Positions 1-10,747 of a DNA stretch of 64,000 bases are shown here, piece after piece. Both the position numbers and the translations under genes were made by a program. Below the pieces are notes generated by a model that was given only the letters and a program-made list of their open reading frames with translations, was not told the origin of the DNA and searched no databases. The stretch is from Lepidodermella squamata (lineage: Eukaryota > Gastrotricha): NCBI GenBank assembly GCA_047495785.1, contig JBLDXI010000042.1, positions 1,798,001 through 1,862,000 on the forward strand, written 5' to 3'. Every line of letters begins with the position of its first letter. Position 1 is the first letter of the stretch.

Positions 1-956
1 GTCGTAAATAATAGGGCTGCCGCTGAAATAGCCCATAAGAGCACAAGCATTTGGACCAGCATTTGGTCGACCGGAGAGCCAAGGCGGGTAGTTGGCATAC
101 GGCGCACCATCGGACCACACCCATTGCCCAGAGTCATTCGACAAGCCAATGTAGCCGTCCGTGTTTGAAGAGGCCGCCAGAGCATCCATAGCTTCCGCCT
201 GTGTCTTGATTGTCGCCAACAGCCCGCCAATGCCCGCGCAAGTTGCGATTGCCTGGTCGCGAGTCATTTTGGTTGAGTAGAATTTGAATGTTTTTACGGC
301 GTTCTGGCAAGCCGACATGCTGGTGAAGGACGTCGATGGGTATGGCTTCTCAGTGGCCTGGCAAGCTGTCTCTCGGCATATCACCGCGCCATTTGGTGCA
401 AGGCACCGAAAGACCACCTAATAATAAAATAAATAAATTTCACGTAAAATTTGAAAAATAAAATTTGTACACATTCGAAAAAATCAAAAGAAAAGCTGAT
501 CATTTTATTATGCTCCTTAATGATCCGAATTTTTGTTTAATTTTCAATTTAATATTTATGGCAAATCTTTTTTTGAATTCGTGAAATTAGGGTTCAAACC
601 GCTTGTTATTACCTGAGTCTTCGTAGTCGTTGCCGGCGTTGTAGTCGTTGGATTCGGCGGCTGATAGTAGATCCACCAGGGTAGCGGAGGAGGAGCAACC
701 ACGTCGCTGCCGTCATCAATTGCATAGTAGAAATAAGGCGAACCCTCGAGTCGATTCACATTCGAGTTGGTGTTAGCATCGTCGCCGAGGGCGATACGCC
801 GCCATGCTCTGTGCTTGGGCTGCCGCCTGGCAGTAGCAAGTTCCGCTTCAGAAAAAGCGATGCCTAAGCCAGAAGAAAATAATTACTTTTTGACGAAACA
901 TTAATGAAGAAAGAACAACCTATGAAGGCGAGGCTTATGGAAATTATCAACTGCAT
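1..956 (-). CDS. Secreted C-type lectin-like protein, copy a (C-terminus cut by window edge)
   Basis: Three exons read on the minus strand: 956-920, 863-613 and 417-1, joining in frame (phase 1, then phase 0). Exon 1 begins MQLIISISLAF, a hydrophobic signal peptide that continues across the first intron into GIAFSEA. Exon 2 carries a segment shared by all copies in this window (RRQPKHRAWRR, then an acidic/aromatic stretch ending LPWWIYY) and a Pro/Thr-rich linker ending TTKTQ. Exon 3 is the lectin domain, with the hallmark YIGLSNDSGQWVWSDGAPYANYPPW. The last roughly 15 residues, including the final cysteine, lie outside the window. No EPN or WND sugar-binding motif is visible, so calcium-dependent sugar binding is not assured. 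It points away from the next lectin at 3.1 kb. Confidence 0.85.
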
Positions 957-3094
957 TGCTTATTGTTTTTTAAAATTGAAAATAATGAATTTGAAATTGA
1001 CTTCTCTCATATCGATTTCGCGTGCCTTGAAATAATTAGCATCCCATTGATTTATAGGGCGTTGGGAATTTTGCTTTATGATCTGACAGCCTCGAAATTA
1101 GCGATCAATCGAGCAATAATAAACTCAGCCCCAGGATTGGATTGTCGGCAAAACTTCATGAGAAAATACGACCGAAAATTATTTTTGAGGAATTTTGTTA
1201 TGGAGTATGGATACGATCGACCACACTCTTGGATCAAGCTGCTAACGCAAACCAGAAAATCAATAATTTATGATCAAATCAGCAAAAAATTGTTATTTGA
1301 AATTATTACCAAGCCCTTTTGCCCACATGGGGACTACTCCAAAACAAATGAGACTAAAATAAATGATACCATAACAGCCAAACTTTTCGATTGTTGCGCA
1401 ACGAGAACAATCGGATTTTTTTGGCTGTTTTGGTCTCTTTCGTTTTGTCTTGGCTGTTTTGGAGTAGTCCCGCCCACATGACCATCTGGATGGTAATCGG
1501 GACCAGTTTTCACATGCTTGAAAGTTCATTTTCCCAATTTTGAACACAACTTCAGAATCCTCAGCTCAATTCCTATCTCAGCAATGTGAAAAAAGTTTCG
1601 AAGTTTCGAACTTCTAATATTAAAAATGGCAGAAAAGAAAACGTTGAGCGTGGAAAGTGGAAAGCTTTCCTAGTCGGGTTTAGTTTCAGAACCAAGCCTT
1701 CAAGAACACTCTATGATTCGGGAACCTTCCAGATTATTGCATACACATTTATGAAGACCTTTTTGTTTTCTGTTAGCTACAGATCGTATTATTGTATAAA
1801 AGTTACAAGCTCTTGCCCCTGCTTTTGTTCTCGGTCCTTACATTAAGGTCGAAATATGAGACAAATCCTCGCAGTTCAAATTGAAAAAACAGGTTGAATT
1901 CGTCAAAGGGGAGCCAATACTTAATAAAATCCCACAGATCAATGGTCGAAGGTCGAAAAGGCGCATTGTAACATCTTGAAGTTGCCGTAATTCTTGACTT
2001 AATTTCGAGCGCAGAAGTTCTACTCGTCCTAGATAGGCGTTTTCCAGTCAACCTGTGACATGGACCTTCGAAAGTTCCCATTCGATAGATCGCGTTTGGC
2101 AAGATCGAGTTTTGCATTCATCGCTCTGCCAAGCTTACAACATTCTCTGAGCTGAAAATCATAGCACCCGATGTATCGTCTCCTATTGCCCAGTGGGCGA
2201 TTCTGCCTGAGGAAACGAAGTCTGAAATCAAATTGCTTTCTGCTCCGAAGATTGGCAGCAGAGTCAGTTTTGCTGTTTTTCCCTTACTTTTCGAAGACGA
2301 CCCAGCTACTATCTTTTGAACATCATTGGCCCATGTTTGGTTCTCACATTCTTGGAACCTACTCGCTCTAAATGTTGCCCAGAATCAGGTCCTACAAGAT
2401 GTCCCTAAAACTCTACAACCTATTTCTGGGCTATTTTGCGACTGCAATGGCGAAATCCGAAATCGATTAAGAAGATGCTGACTTCGGCTGCCTTCGCATT
2501 TCAGTCTTGGGTTTGCTGAATGCACTCGGTTTTGCTATGGCAGTGACCATCTTCTTCGGAATCAACCTGTAGCAATGTATATCCTTAAATACGAATGAAA
2601 CCGATTCGTTATGAATACTTTTATCCATAATTAGCATATCTTCTTATTTGATGATATCAGTGATGACGGGCTGGCTATATTGCTCGGCTCTGAAAATTAG
2701 GTCAGAGTCTCGATCTATTTGATTTCGTATTCTATCTTCTATCTTATTCTATTGTTTACCTCAGATTGATGAGACGCAACCTATATATAAATTTCCAATT
2801 TTCTAATATTTTTCTAGCTTCATAATTTTTCATAATTCAGACGAGCTGGCTTTTTCCTAGCTCTGAATTAAATTAATTAATTCTTGGCGTTGACAAATTA
2901 AACGCTAATCAAAATCAACGAATCCTTTTCAAAAAAATTGGCTCAAATATTGATTTATTATTTATTGCTTTGGAGCTGTCAAACAGCAAACCATCTACTC
3001 CGAAAACTTAATTGGAAGGCTAATGATCACATGATGCGAGCGAATCTTTTAGAAAAATCAGTTCAATGATTGTTTATAAAATATTACCAAAACC
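957..3094. other. Intergenic region between divergent lectin genes
   Basis: Apart from the MITE at 1330-1471, I see no coding sequence with splice signals, similarity to neighbours or a biased composition. Open frames at 963-1481, 1586-1846 and 1803-2117 lack recognisable motifs and overlap the MITE or AT-rich sequence. Part of 2900-3094 (near TTATTGCTTTGGAGCTGTC and a GCTAATGATC motif) resembles the upstream sequence of other lectin copies and is probably the promoter of the gene at 3095. Confidence 0.5.
1321..1480. mobile_element. Small MITE with 9-base target duplication (Mutator-like)
   Basis: The element spans 1330-1471 (142 bases). Its ends are inverted repeats beginning GGGACTACTCCAAAACA; internally, further AACAGCC/GGCTGTT blocks are also inverted. 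It is flanked by a perfect 9-base direct repeat, GCCCACATG, at 1321-1329 and 1472-1480. A 9-base duplication is typical of Mutator-like elements. A diverged partial relative of one end lies near 32060-32112. Confidence 0.7.
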
Positions 3095-3922
3095 ATGAAA
3101 TTTATCATAAGCCTCACAATCATCGCGGGTTTGTCTTCATAATTATGTTTCATCGAATAATTTTGTTTGCTACCAATCTCTCAGGCATTTCCTTTCTTGA
3201 AGCGGTTTCTGCTACAAGGCAACAGCCGAAACACAGAGCATGGCGACGTATCGCCCTCAATGACGATGCGAACACCAACTCGAACGTGAACAAAATCGAA
3301 GGCTCGCCGTATTTTTACTACGCAGGCAATGACGGGGCGCCAGTGCTGCCCTGGTGGATTTTCTATCACCATAAAGCAACAACGATCGCACCGGTAATAG
3401 TAATAAAAATCCCAATTGCACAAGTCACGAACCATTTTTTTGCAATGCTCGTCAGGATTTTTTCCGATGTCTCGCACCGAATGGCCAAGTTATATGCCGC
3501 CCAACGGCTTGCCAAGCCAGTGAGAAGCCACACCAAGCAACAACCTTCACCAGCATGACGGCATGCCAGAACGCCGTAAAACGTTGAGTTACTTCGCAAT
3601 CACTTCTGATATCGCACTTGCAATCTCAACTTGCGCGAGCATCAGCGGACTCGTGGCGACAATCAAGACACCGGCGGAAGCTGCAACTGCCCTGGGCCTT
3701 TCTGGTGGCTCATTCGCTTACGTTGGATTGTCGAATCAGGCCGGGCCGTGGATATGGTTCGATGGCACGGCGTATGCCAATTACCCGCCTTGGCGCTTCG
3801 ATCAACCTGATAACGGCGCGAATGCTTGCGGCGCTCTAAGCAACGTGGCTGTCAATCCTGTTCTCCTGGATTTTCCGTGTACCAACAATTTGTTTGGCTT
3901 TTTCTGTGAAACTTTCGCGTAA
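3095..3922 (+). pseudogene. C-type lectin copy b with a single-base frameshift
   Basis: Exon 1 3095-3128 (signal peptide start MKFIISLTIIAG), exon 2 from 3185 to about 3390 (SFLEA, RRIALNDDANTNSNVN, LPWWIFY), exon 3 from about 3455 to the stop at 3922. In exon 3 the lectin frame opens as FRCLAPNGQVICR and ends FFCETFA, but one base is missing near 3573-3577 compared with every other copy (the NAVKT region reads GCCGTAAAACG instead of GCCGTTAAAACG), causing an early TGA. The rest of the domain (YVGLSNQAGPWIWFDGTAY) stays open in the shifted frame, so the lesion is recent or an assembly error. The Thr-rich linker is short and its donor site uncertain. AATAAA occurs shortly downstream, near 4020. 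Confidence 0.75.
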
Positions 3923-4388
3923 TTAGTAATGAACTGGCATTAAATCATGCTATAATTTCTCAGCTATTCTCAGCTTCCTTACATTATGATTGAGTTTTCG
4001 CTCGTTTACAAAGAATTCGAAATAAATAAAAAGTTCAGATTCTGAAAAGCTGACGTTTTAGGGGATTTCCCAAATTAGCCAGCCAAGTGAATTTTATAAA
4101 ATAATGGGCAAAGGCAGAGGTCGAAAGGATTTCTTAGATCATTCAATGTTTGTATCCGCAATCCCAGGCGATTTTACCTTGATTCATGGCTAATTTTCTC
4201 CCGCCCGGAAACCCTATGTCTATAATTCAGATAATTAACAAACTAATGCGGGTCGCCGAGACTTGATTAATGTGTTTTGCCAAATTAAATAGAATTGACG
4301 CGACATCACGAGATCAAGGCGCGTGCGAATAGTCCGATCAAATCGAATTTGTTTGCCAATTTCGAAAAAATTTCAAATGTTTAGATCC

Positions 4389-5346
4389 ATGAACTTCTCG
4401 ATTTTTCTAGCCGTCGTTCTATTTGGTATAAGCAATTTCAAACATGCTTTGTCCTAAAATTCTTCGTTCTTTGTTGACAGCCATAGCTTTTACTGAAGCT
4501 GGAATTACAGCTGCTAGGCGGGATCGCAAATACAAAAGATGGCGCCATATTTCGCTCGACGGCAATTCGAATGCCAACTCGAATGTGAACAACGTCGATG
4601 CTAAGCTGTACATCTATGACAGTGAAGAAGCGCCATCGCCCTTTCTATGGTGGTTCTACTACCATCGAAAAGTTTCGACTACAACACCAGAGCCGCGGAC
4701 GGAAACCTCAACATCAACAACAACAACAACAACAACAACAACAACTACTACTACTTCTACTACTACAACGACCACGACCAATGACAACAATGCTACGACA
4801 CCTGATCCCGTGAGTTGATTTCCGGCCTTCGAGATTAGAAATCGATTATAATAAATTTGCATCCCATTTTTTCTTCATCAGGCCGTGTTTTCTCGGTGTC
4901 TCGGCCCAGATGGCTTTGTAATGTGCCGATCGACAGCTTGCGACAGTAATGAGAAGAAATACCCATCGACAACGTATGCCAGCCTTTCAGCCTGCCAGAA
5001 CGCTGTCAAAACGATAACATTCTACCCTATCGGCGGGCTGCTCCCAGACGCCGTCACGTATTGCACGAACCTCGGCGGACTGCTGGCGACTATCAAGACC
5101 CAAGCTGAACTTGATCTGGCTATGACACTTAAAGGCGACGTTACGCTGGCTCATATTGGCCTGTCGAATGTGTCCGGGCAGTGGACATGGTCTGATGGTA
5201 CGCCGTATGCTAACATGCCGCCCTGGGGCCCCAACCAGCCAGATGCTGGGCCCAATTCTTGTGCCGTTCTCTACGATGGAGCAGTTGTCTATGACGGTGG
5301 CTGTGGCGCTGGGGCACCTGGATTTCTATGCGAAACATATGCTTGA
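4389..5346 (+). CDS. Secreted C-type lectin-like protein, copy c (most divergent)
   Basis: Exons 4389-4425, 4481-4809 and 4882-5346 join in frame to give about 276 residues. The signal peptide (MNFSIFLAVVLF...AIAFTEA) is split by intron 1 in phase 1, as in the paralogues. Exon 2 holds the shared basic segment in altered form (RRDRKYKRWRHISL) and a long Thr run coded by an ACA/ACT microsatellite (about 4713-4795), probably an O-glycosylated stalk. Exon 3 is the lectin domain (SRCLGPDGFVMCR, AHIGLSNVSGQWTWSDGTPY, GFLCETYA) with the four canonical cysteines and extra N-terminal ones. No WND motif is visible. A polyadenylation signal, AATAAA, lies at about 5460. It diverges enough from the other copies to be the older member of the local family. 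Confidence 0.88.
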
Positions 5347-6318
5347 TTTCACCGAAAAATTAAAAACCTTTTTCGTTGTACTCTGTAAACTCTGTGAAAT
5401 CACCTTATTATTTATAAATTCCCAATTTTTGAGTATATTTTGGACCCTGAATAGACATCGAATAAAGTAATGAGAGAGCTTCTTTTCGATGTTTATGAAC
5501 AAGTGATCAATTGTGAAGGAGATCAACAGTGCGGCTATGCAGTGCTCCGAGAACGGGAGGTTAGGGGGGCAAAAGAACCCCCCTGGCGTTCGAAAATTTC
5601 TGAAAAACGTAAGGGTCCCCCCTGTTGATTTGCAAATTTTGGGCTCAAAATGCTCGATTTACCCCCTTCAGAGCTGGACCTAGTCGGATCACTGCCGCTA
5701 TGCAGCTTGAATCCCTTCAAAGCTGTGTTCCGATTTTTGTCCACTTGCTTTCCTCGCATTCTGTTTCGTTTAGTTATTTTTGTTTTCCTTTTTTATCAAT
5801 ATCATAGACCTTACTCATTAGAACAACATCGAAGACTTTAGACTTATAGGGAATTATATCGGTGATTTTTTAATCGCGCATTAATTAGTTTCTCGAACTT
5901 CGAACCAATGGGCAGCAGCTTAACGAAAAAATCACAATTTATTCCAAATTTGCGTACACTTTTTCGCAATTTCTTCCCAGTGGCAGACACTTTCAAGTCA
6001 CGAAAAAAAATCGGAGGACTGCTTCAAAGATGAAGACAATTTTTGCTGAGAAGGAGCCATCAGAATTTCGTACTTCCCCTGATATTTCATTAATATTTCC
6101 CCACCCTAATGTTTCGCCTTAAATTGAAAGCAGGACGGGACAACCCAACCCAATGTAACAGATGTTACTCAGTTACGGAGCTGGGTCTTACTTTGCTAAC
6201 TCACACATTTCTGCAATTTGAGTGTTTACACAAGTTGATGCTGAGCTACCTTCATTTTTAATTACACGTTTCAAAAAGGCCCAAGCTCCAACATTTCACT
6301 TTTCGATTCTCCGTGAAA
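5347..6318. other. Intergenic, with a dispersed repeat
   Basis: Between the lectin and the ankyrin gene. The only structure I see is a repeat at about 5533-5690 whose sister copy, same orientation, is at about 13686-13830 (shared blocks include GCAGTGCTCCGAG, CGTTCGAAAATTTCTG and GCTGGACCTAGTCGGATCACT). The remainder is AT-rich and without recognised features. Confidence 0.6.
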
Positions 6319-9300
6319 ATGAAAAGACTAATACTAATTCTAATCGTAGTCAACTTTCAGAGCGCCTTGCTTAGTAGCAAAATAGGCGATTCGTCAACAA
6401 GCGGCAACAAGCTGGCCGAGTTCGACTCATGGATAAGATACGACAAGGTGGACGTCTTGCGAAGCAAATTTCCTGATCCGACAAAATTGGCAACGGTGAA
6501 GAATGAAACTGGCGATACATTGCTGCATTTAGCAGCTCATTACGGCAAAATCAAAGTCGCGCAATTTCTCGTCGATAAAGCTGGAGCTGAACTTACGGCT
6601 CGCAACAAAAATGGCGAACTTCCGATTCACCTGGCTTGTCTAGCTGGAAAATTGAGCTTCCTAAAATGGCTTGTCGATAAAAGTCAAGAACTGGAGCTGC
6701 CGAGGCGTTTGACGGTCGATGCTGATACAACACAGGGCCAAACCCCGCTTTTCTACGCTGTTAGGTCGAAATCCATCGATGCAGTTGCTGTTGTGAAATT
6801 CTTGCTGGAAAGAAATGCGACTAGGCTTCATCAGGACAAAACTGGACAGTTGGCTTTCGGGCTGGCGACTGAGCTGAACAAAACAGCAATCGGCGAGTTA
6901 CTCAGCGACAATTCATCTTACAGTAGAACTATCAAAAATGGAACACGAACAACTTGGCACATCATGGCAGCCCAAAATAAAGTCGACTACTTGGATCGCA
7001 ATTTTGTTCGCTCTAAATTTGACGTATCAGCGCCAGACGAATTCGGCGATACTCCTTTGTGCTATGCGACTCGGAATGGCCATTACGATTTTGTGGCGAA
7101 ATCGATGGAAAAATTTCCAAGTTTGACCAATGGTTCGCTTGCGTCGATCAAGTGCCGCTTAATTATCGAGAATGGGAACACAGGCGTGAAGTCGAAAGGA
7201 TCCGGCTCTCTTTTGTTCCTCGCGGCATTCATGCGTAAGGATAACCTGGTCAAGCTGTATCTAGAAGCGAAACTTGATCTTAAGGCGACTAACGAGGTAA
7301 GCAATTAATTATCAAAGCTCAGTGTTAATTTATCGAAAAGTTTTCCAAACCCAAATCTCACAATTTTCGAGAATGTTAATTTACTGTCCTTCCAATCAAC
7401 AAACCTCCTTAGAAGGTTCTTTTCTATCTCGAAAAAAGGTGAAGTGGGGGTAAACATATTTCCTATTTTTTCAAAATCAGAATGTCATCCATGCTATGGC
7501 TAAGCTTTCGGACGAAGAAGCTCAGTTGATCGAAGCAAAAAATTCAATCAGCTCACATCTCGTCTCAACCTTCACCGCAATCTCCCCCAACCTTCTCGAA
7601 GATCGCGATGAAACAGGCAGAACTCCGTATCTCGTCGCTGTTGCTAACGACGCTGAGCGATTCGCCGATGTTCTTAGCAACCAATTCAAAGCGAATACTC
7701 TAGCTACGGATAATCAAGGCTACACAGCTCTTCATCTCACAAGCAACAAAGCCGGTTTCAAGAAGCATTCGCCCGATTTCCTAGATCCTTTCAATCTGAA
7801 AGCTGACCCTAGCCAAATGACAACGCTTTTGGTAGCAGTTGATGAGCGAAAATCGATCGAGTTCATTGAGTTTTTGATCCAAGGAGGGGCGGACCTACAG
7901 GCAAGGAATAACTACAGCCAATCAGTCGCTCATTTAGCTGTGAAATCGAATTTTACCGAATTCCTAGAGCTTTATACCTCGAAGTTTGATCTATCGGCAT
8001 GCGACTCATTTTCATACACTCCGATGTTACTGGCAATCGGGGCTGGCAATCACAACCTTGCGACATTCATGTTGAATACCAGCGAAACGCTTTGGAATAA
8101 GCCAGTCGATTGCCAAACTAACGATAAAGTGGCCCATTCAGCTATGCGCTTCAAACAAATCGAAGTGGTGAAGTACGTGATGCCGAAACTCGAAAAACTC
8201 GAGCAATTGAACGCTGCGAATAAACTCGGCGAAACTCCACTTTCAATCGCTATTGAGGCAGACTTCCCAGCTGGTGCGAAGGCGATTGTTGACCGTAATC
8301 AAACTGCTGGGCTTGGGGTTGATTCGAATGGCTGGCCACTCTTGCATCGAGCCGTTCGCTGCAGCTCGGCTAGTATCGAAATTATCGATTTGCTACTCTC
8401 GCCGTTACCAAAGGACGAATTAACCCTGGTTCTCAAGCAGAAGAACATCCTCGGCCGGACTTTGTTATGGCTGGCAGTTGAGCAGGAATGCGCCAGACTT
8501 GTCGAGTTATTGATGGGCAAATTTAAGGCTGGTTGTGAGGTGAATAGCAACGGTAAGATGCCGCAAGACTGGGCGGAAGCTGCTGGGTTTCAAAACGTTG
8601 TCTCTGTTCTGAATGGCTACGACAGCTGTAAGAGGCAATCGCCGCAATCTTGCGCTTTGAGTTCAGGCATTTCGCCTGAATCGGCCAGGCTAAAAGGTTT
8701 GAGATTCTTGTTTCCAATTTGAACCTATATAACGTTAATTTTTCAGCTCTATCGGCTCGACCGAACGCGATTAAGAACGGTGTTATAACTTATCAAGAAA
8801 ACGATGCTTGTGGCGATGCTTCCGGGTCTATCGAGTGCACCGAAGGCTACTCGCTCATTGGTTCAGCTTCAGTTACTTACTCAGTTGGGGAAAACGCATG
8901 GAAAACTGCTGGCTACTGCGCGAAAAGTTTGCCATTTCCTCCAATTTTAATTAGAATCCGAAATGTTTTTCAGCTTGCGATGAAGGCATTTCTTCTATCA
9001 GCCAGGCCGAGATTAGCGAGGTGGAAACCCCAGCTGTCGTTGGTAGTTCCGTTACGTTCAAATGCATGGATACTTTCACGCTCAAAGGCTCGAACGTGAT
9101 TAGGTGCTTGGAAAATGGCACTTGGTCTGTTATGGGTAGCTGCGTTGATTCTGGTTAGTTTATCAAACTTCTGTCAATTCCATTCTCACTTGAAATTTCT
9201 TCATATTTTCAGAGACCAGCTTATACTGCGACGGCTCTCCTACAATTTCGAATGGAGTTTTACTGAATTTCAATCCATCGGAAACGTATTCTATCGGATC

Positions 9301-10563
9301 TGTGATTGCTGTTTCATGCTTGGATGGCTTCGCATTGCAAGGACTCGAATTTGTCTATTGCCTAGCTAACAACTCCTGGTCGCAACCCGGCAACTGTATT
9401 GCGCATGGTATGTTATTCTAGAGGAAAATTCACAACTTCAAAGAGGTTTCAATTATTATTCTCAATTTCCAGAAAACGCAATCCTAAAATTTAAATTTAA
9501 ATTTAAAAAAATTGAAACAATTCAAATTATTAATTATGTTTCCAGAAAAATCAGTAATTTCTTGAAATGGGAAACTTGATTTCGATTTCTCTAGTGTGGG
9601 AATCAGGATTCTAGAAGGTACTTCCATGTAATTTCGGACCAAGGGACCCCTCTGTGATTCTTTCGGGTTTTCTTGCCGGGACCTTCGGTTCCCCCTTACC
9701 TCCTTGTACTTTGAATTTTGCTTTACATTTCCCGTATTTCGCTCACACGGGCAAATTACCTATGCAATTGTTGTACTTGGATAAGGTTCCTGCGTGGTCC
9801 CTTCAATCGAAAACGGCTCTGTCATTGATGAACTGGCGTCGAAACCTTACGAACCACTCGCACTACTCGCACCCGGCTCCATCATCGTTATTCACTGCAA
9901 TAAGACCTTCGAAGTCGTTAATGGTTCCATGGTTTCAACTTGCTCATTCGAGTCAAAATGGAAACCTGAGCCTGGTTCGTGTCGCTTCAAGGTAAAAAAA
10001 TGGTTCACAAATAAAAATGGACTAGTCTATCTTCATTTTTCCAGGATGCAACCGCCGACCAATTCTTGCTTATCGAAGCTGTAAAATCTGGTAACTTGAG
10101 CGCTGCTAAGAAATTGGTGGAGCAAGGAGCTGTGAATGTTAACTGGCGTGATGAGAGGTCCCAGGGTGATTGGCCTGTCAAAAATGGAACTGCACTTCAC
10201 ATCGCCCTAGCTTTCAAAGCCCCTCTGGACCTCATTCGTTTGCTCGTCGAAGAAGGCCGTGCTGATGTGAATCTTAAGGAGGACACGTACGGTTCACGGC
10301 CGCTTGAAATCGCAGTTTCGGAATGTAGCGGCGAAGTTGTGGAGCTTTTGCTGAGAAATGGCGCTGCTATCGATGCGAGAAATGGCCGTGAGGGCTACAC
10401 GGCTCTCATGGCTGCGGCTATCAAGGGCAGGCTTGATAACGTTCAGATTCTGGTTCAATACGGCGCTAGTGCGAAACTTAAGTCGAAGAAGGGAACAACT
10501 GCTCTTGACGAGGCCATCTCAGCCAACCGTGACCAAGTCGTTCGATTCTTACGTGCTTTGTGA
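6319..10563 (+). CDS. Secreted ankyrin-sushi-ankyrin protein, short paralogue
   Basis: Seven exons: 6319-7296, 7481-8696, 8747-8926, 8974-9153, 9213-9407, 9786-9991, 10045-10563; all junctions keep frame, giving 1157 residues. The first ATG (6319) begins a signal peptide, MKRLILILIVVNFQSALLSS. Exons 1-2 encode many ankyrin repeats (for example [37 protein letters not shown]) with numerous N-glycosylation sequons. Exons 3-6 each encode one sushi/CCP module; the first lacks part of the cysteine pattern, the other three show C...C...C..W..C. Exon 7 returns to ankyrin repeats (ALHIALAFKAPLDLIRLLVE). Sushi modules are normally extracellular and ankyrin repeats mostly intracellular, so the mix is unusual. 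AATAAA at about 10633. Ligand and role unknown. The acceptor of exon 6 (GGATAAG) is weak. Confidence 0.85.
9408..9785 (+). other. Longest intron of the short ankyrin-sushi gene
   Basis: AT-rich; contains a short tandem of AAATTTAAATTT near 9490-9510 and, around 9610-9700, sequence resembling the dispersed repeat that elsewhere carries GGGTCCCCC blocks (AAGGGACCCC, TTTTCTTGCCGGG). No coding content recognised. Confidence 0.4.
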
Positions 10564-10747
10564 ATTAAACAGTACTTGCATCATTCAACGCTTTATTCTA
10601 CTCGTAAGCGTTTCTGTTCAAGTTGATTTGAGAATAAAGAACAATTTGTCAATACTTAGTTGTTCTCTAGTTTTGGCTTGTTGGAGACCAGGCAGGTCCC
10701 CACATTTTTTGAGTCAGAGTAGCGTTGGAGATGTAAGGGACAAGGTC

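Noticed and set aside
963-1481. 172-codon open frame on the plus strand
   Set aside because: No motif or splice context; its 3-prime third is the MITE at 1330-1471, whose inverted ends also create the antisense frame at 1293-1547.
4713-4795. Short tandem repeats considered as a CRISPR array
   Set aside because: Simple trinucleotide repeat within a coding exon of a eukaryotic gene.
4659-4862. Antisense open frame with a long Val run
   Set aside because: It is the complement of the ACA/ACT repeat that codes the Thr stalk of lectin copy c.
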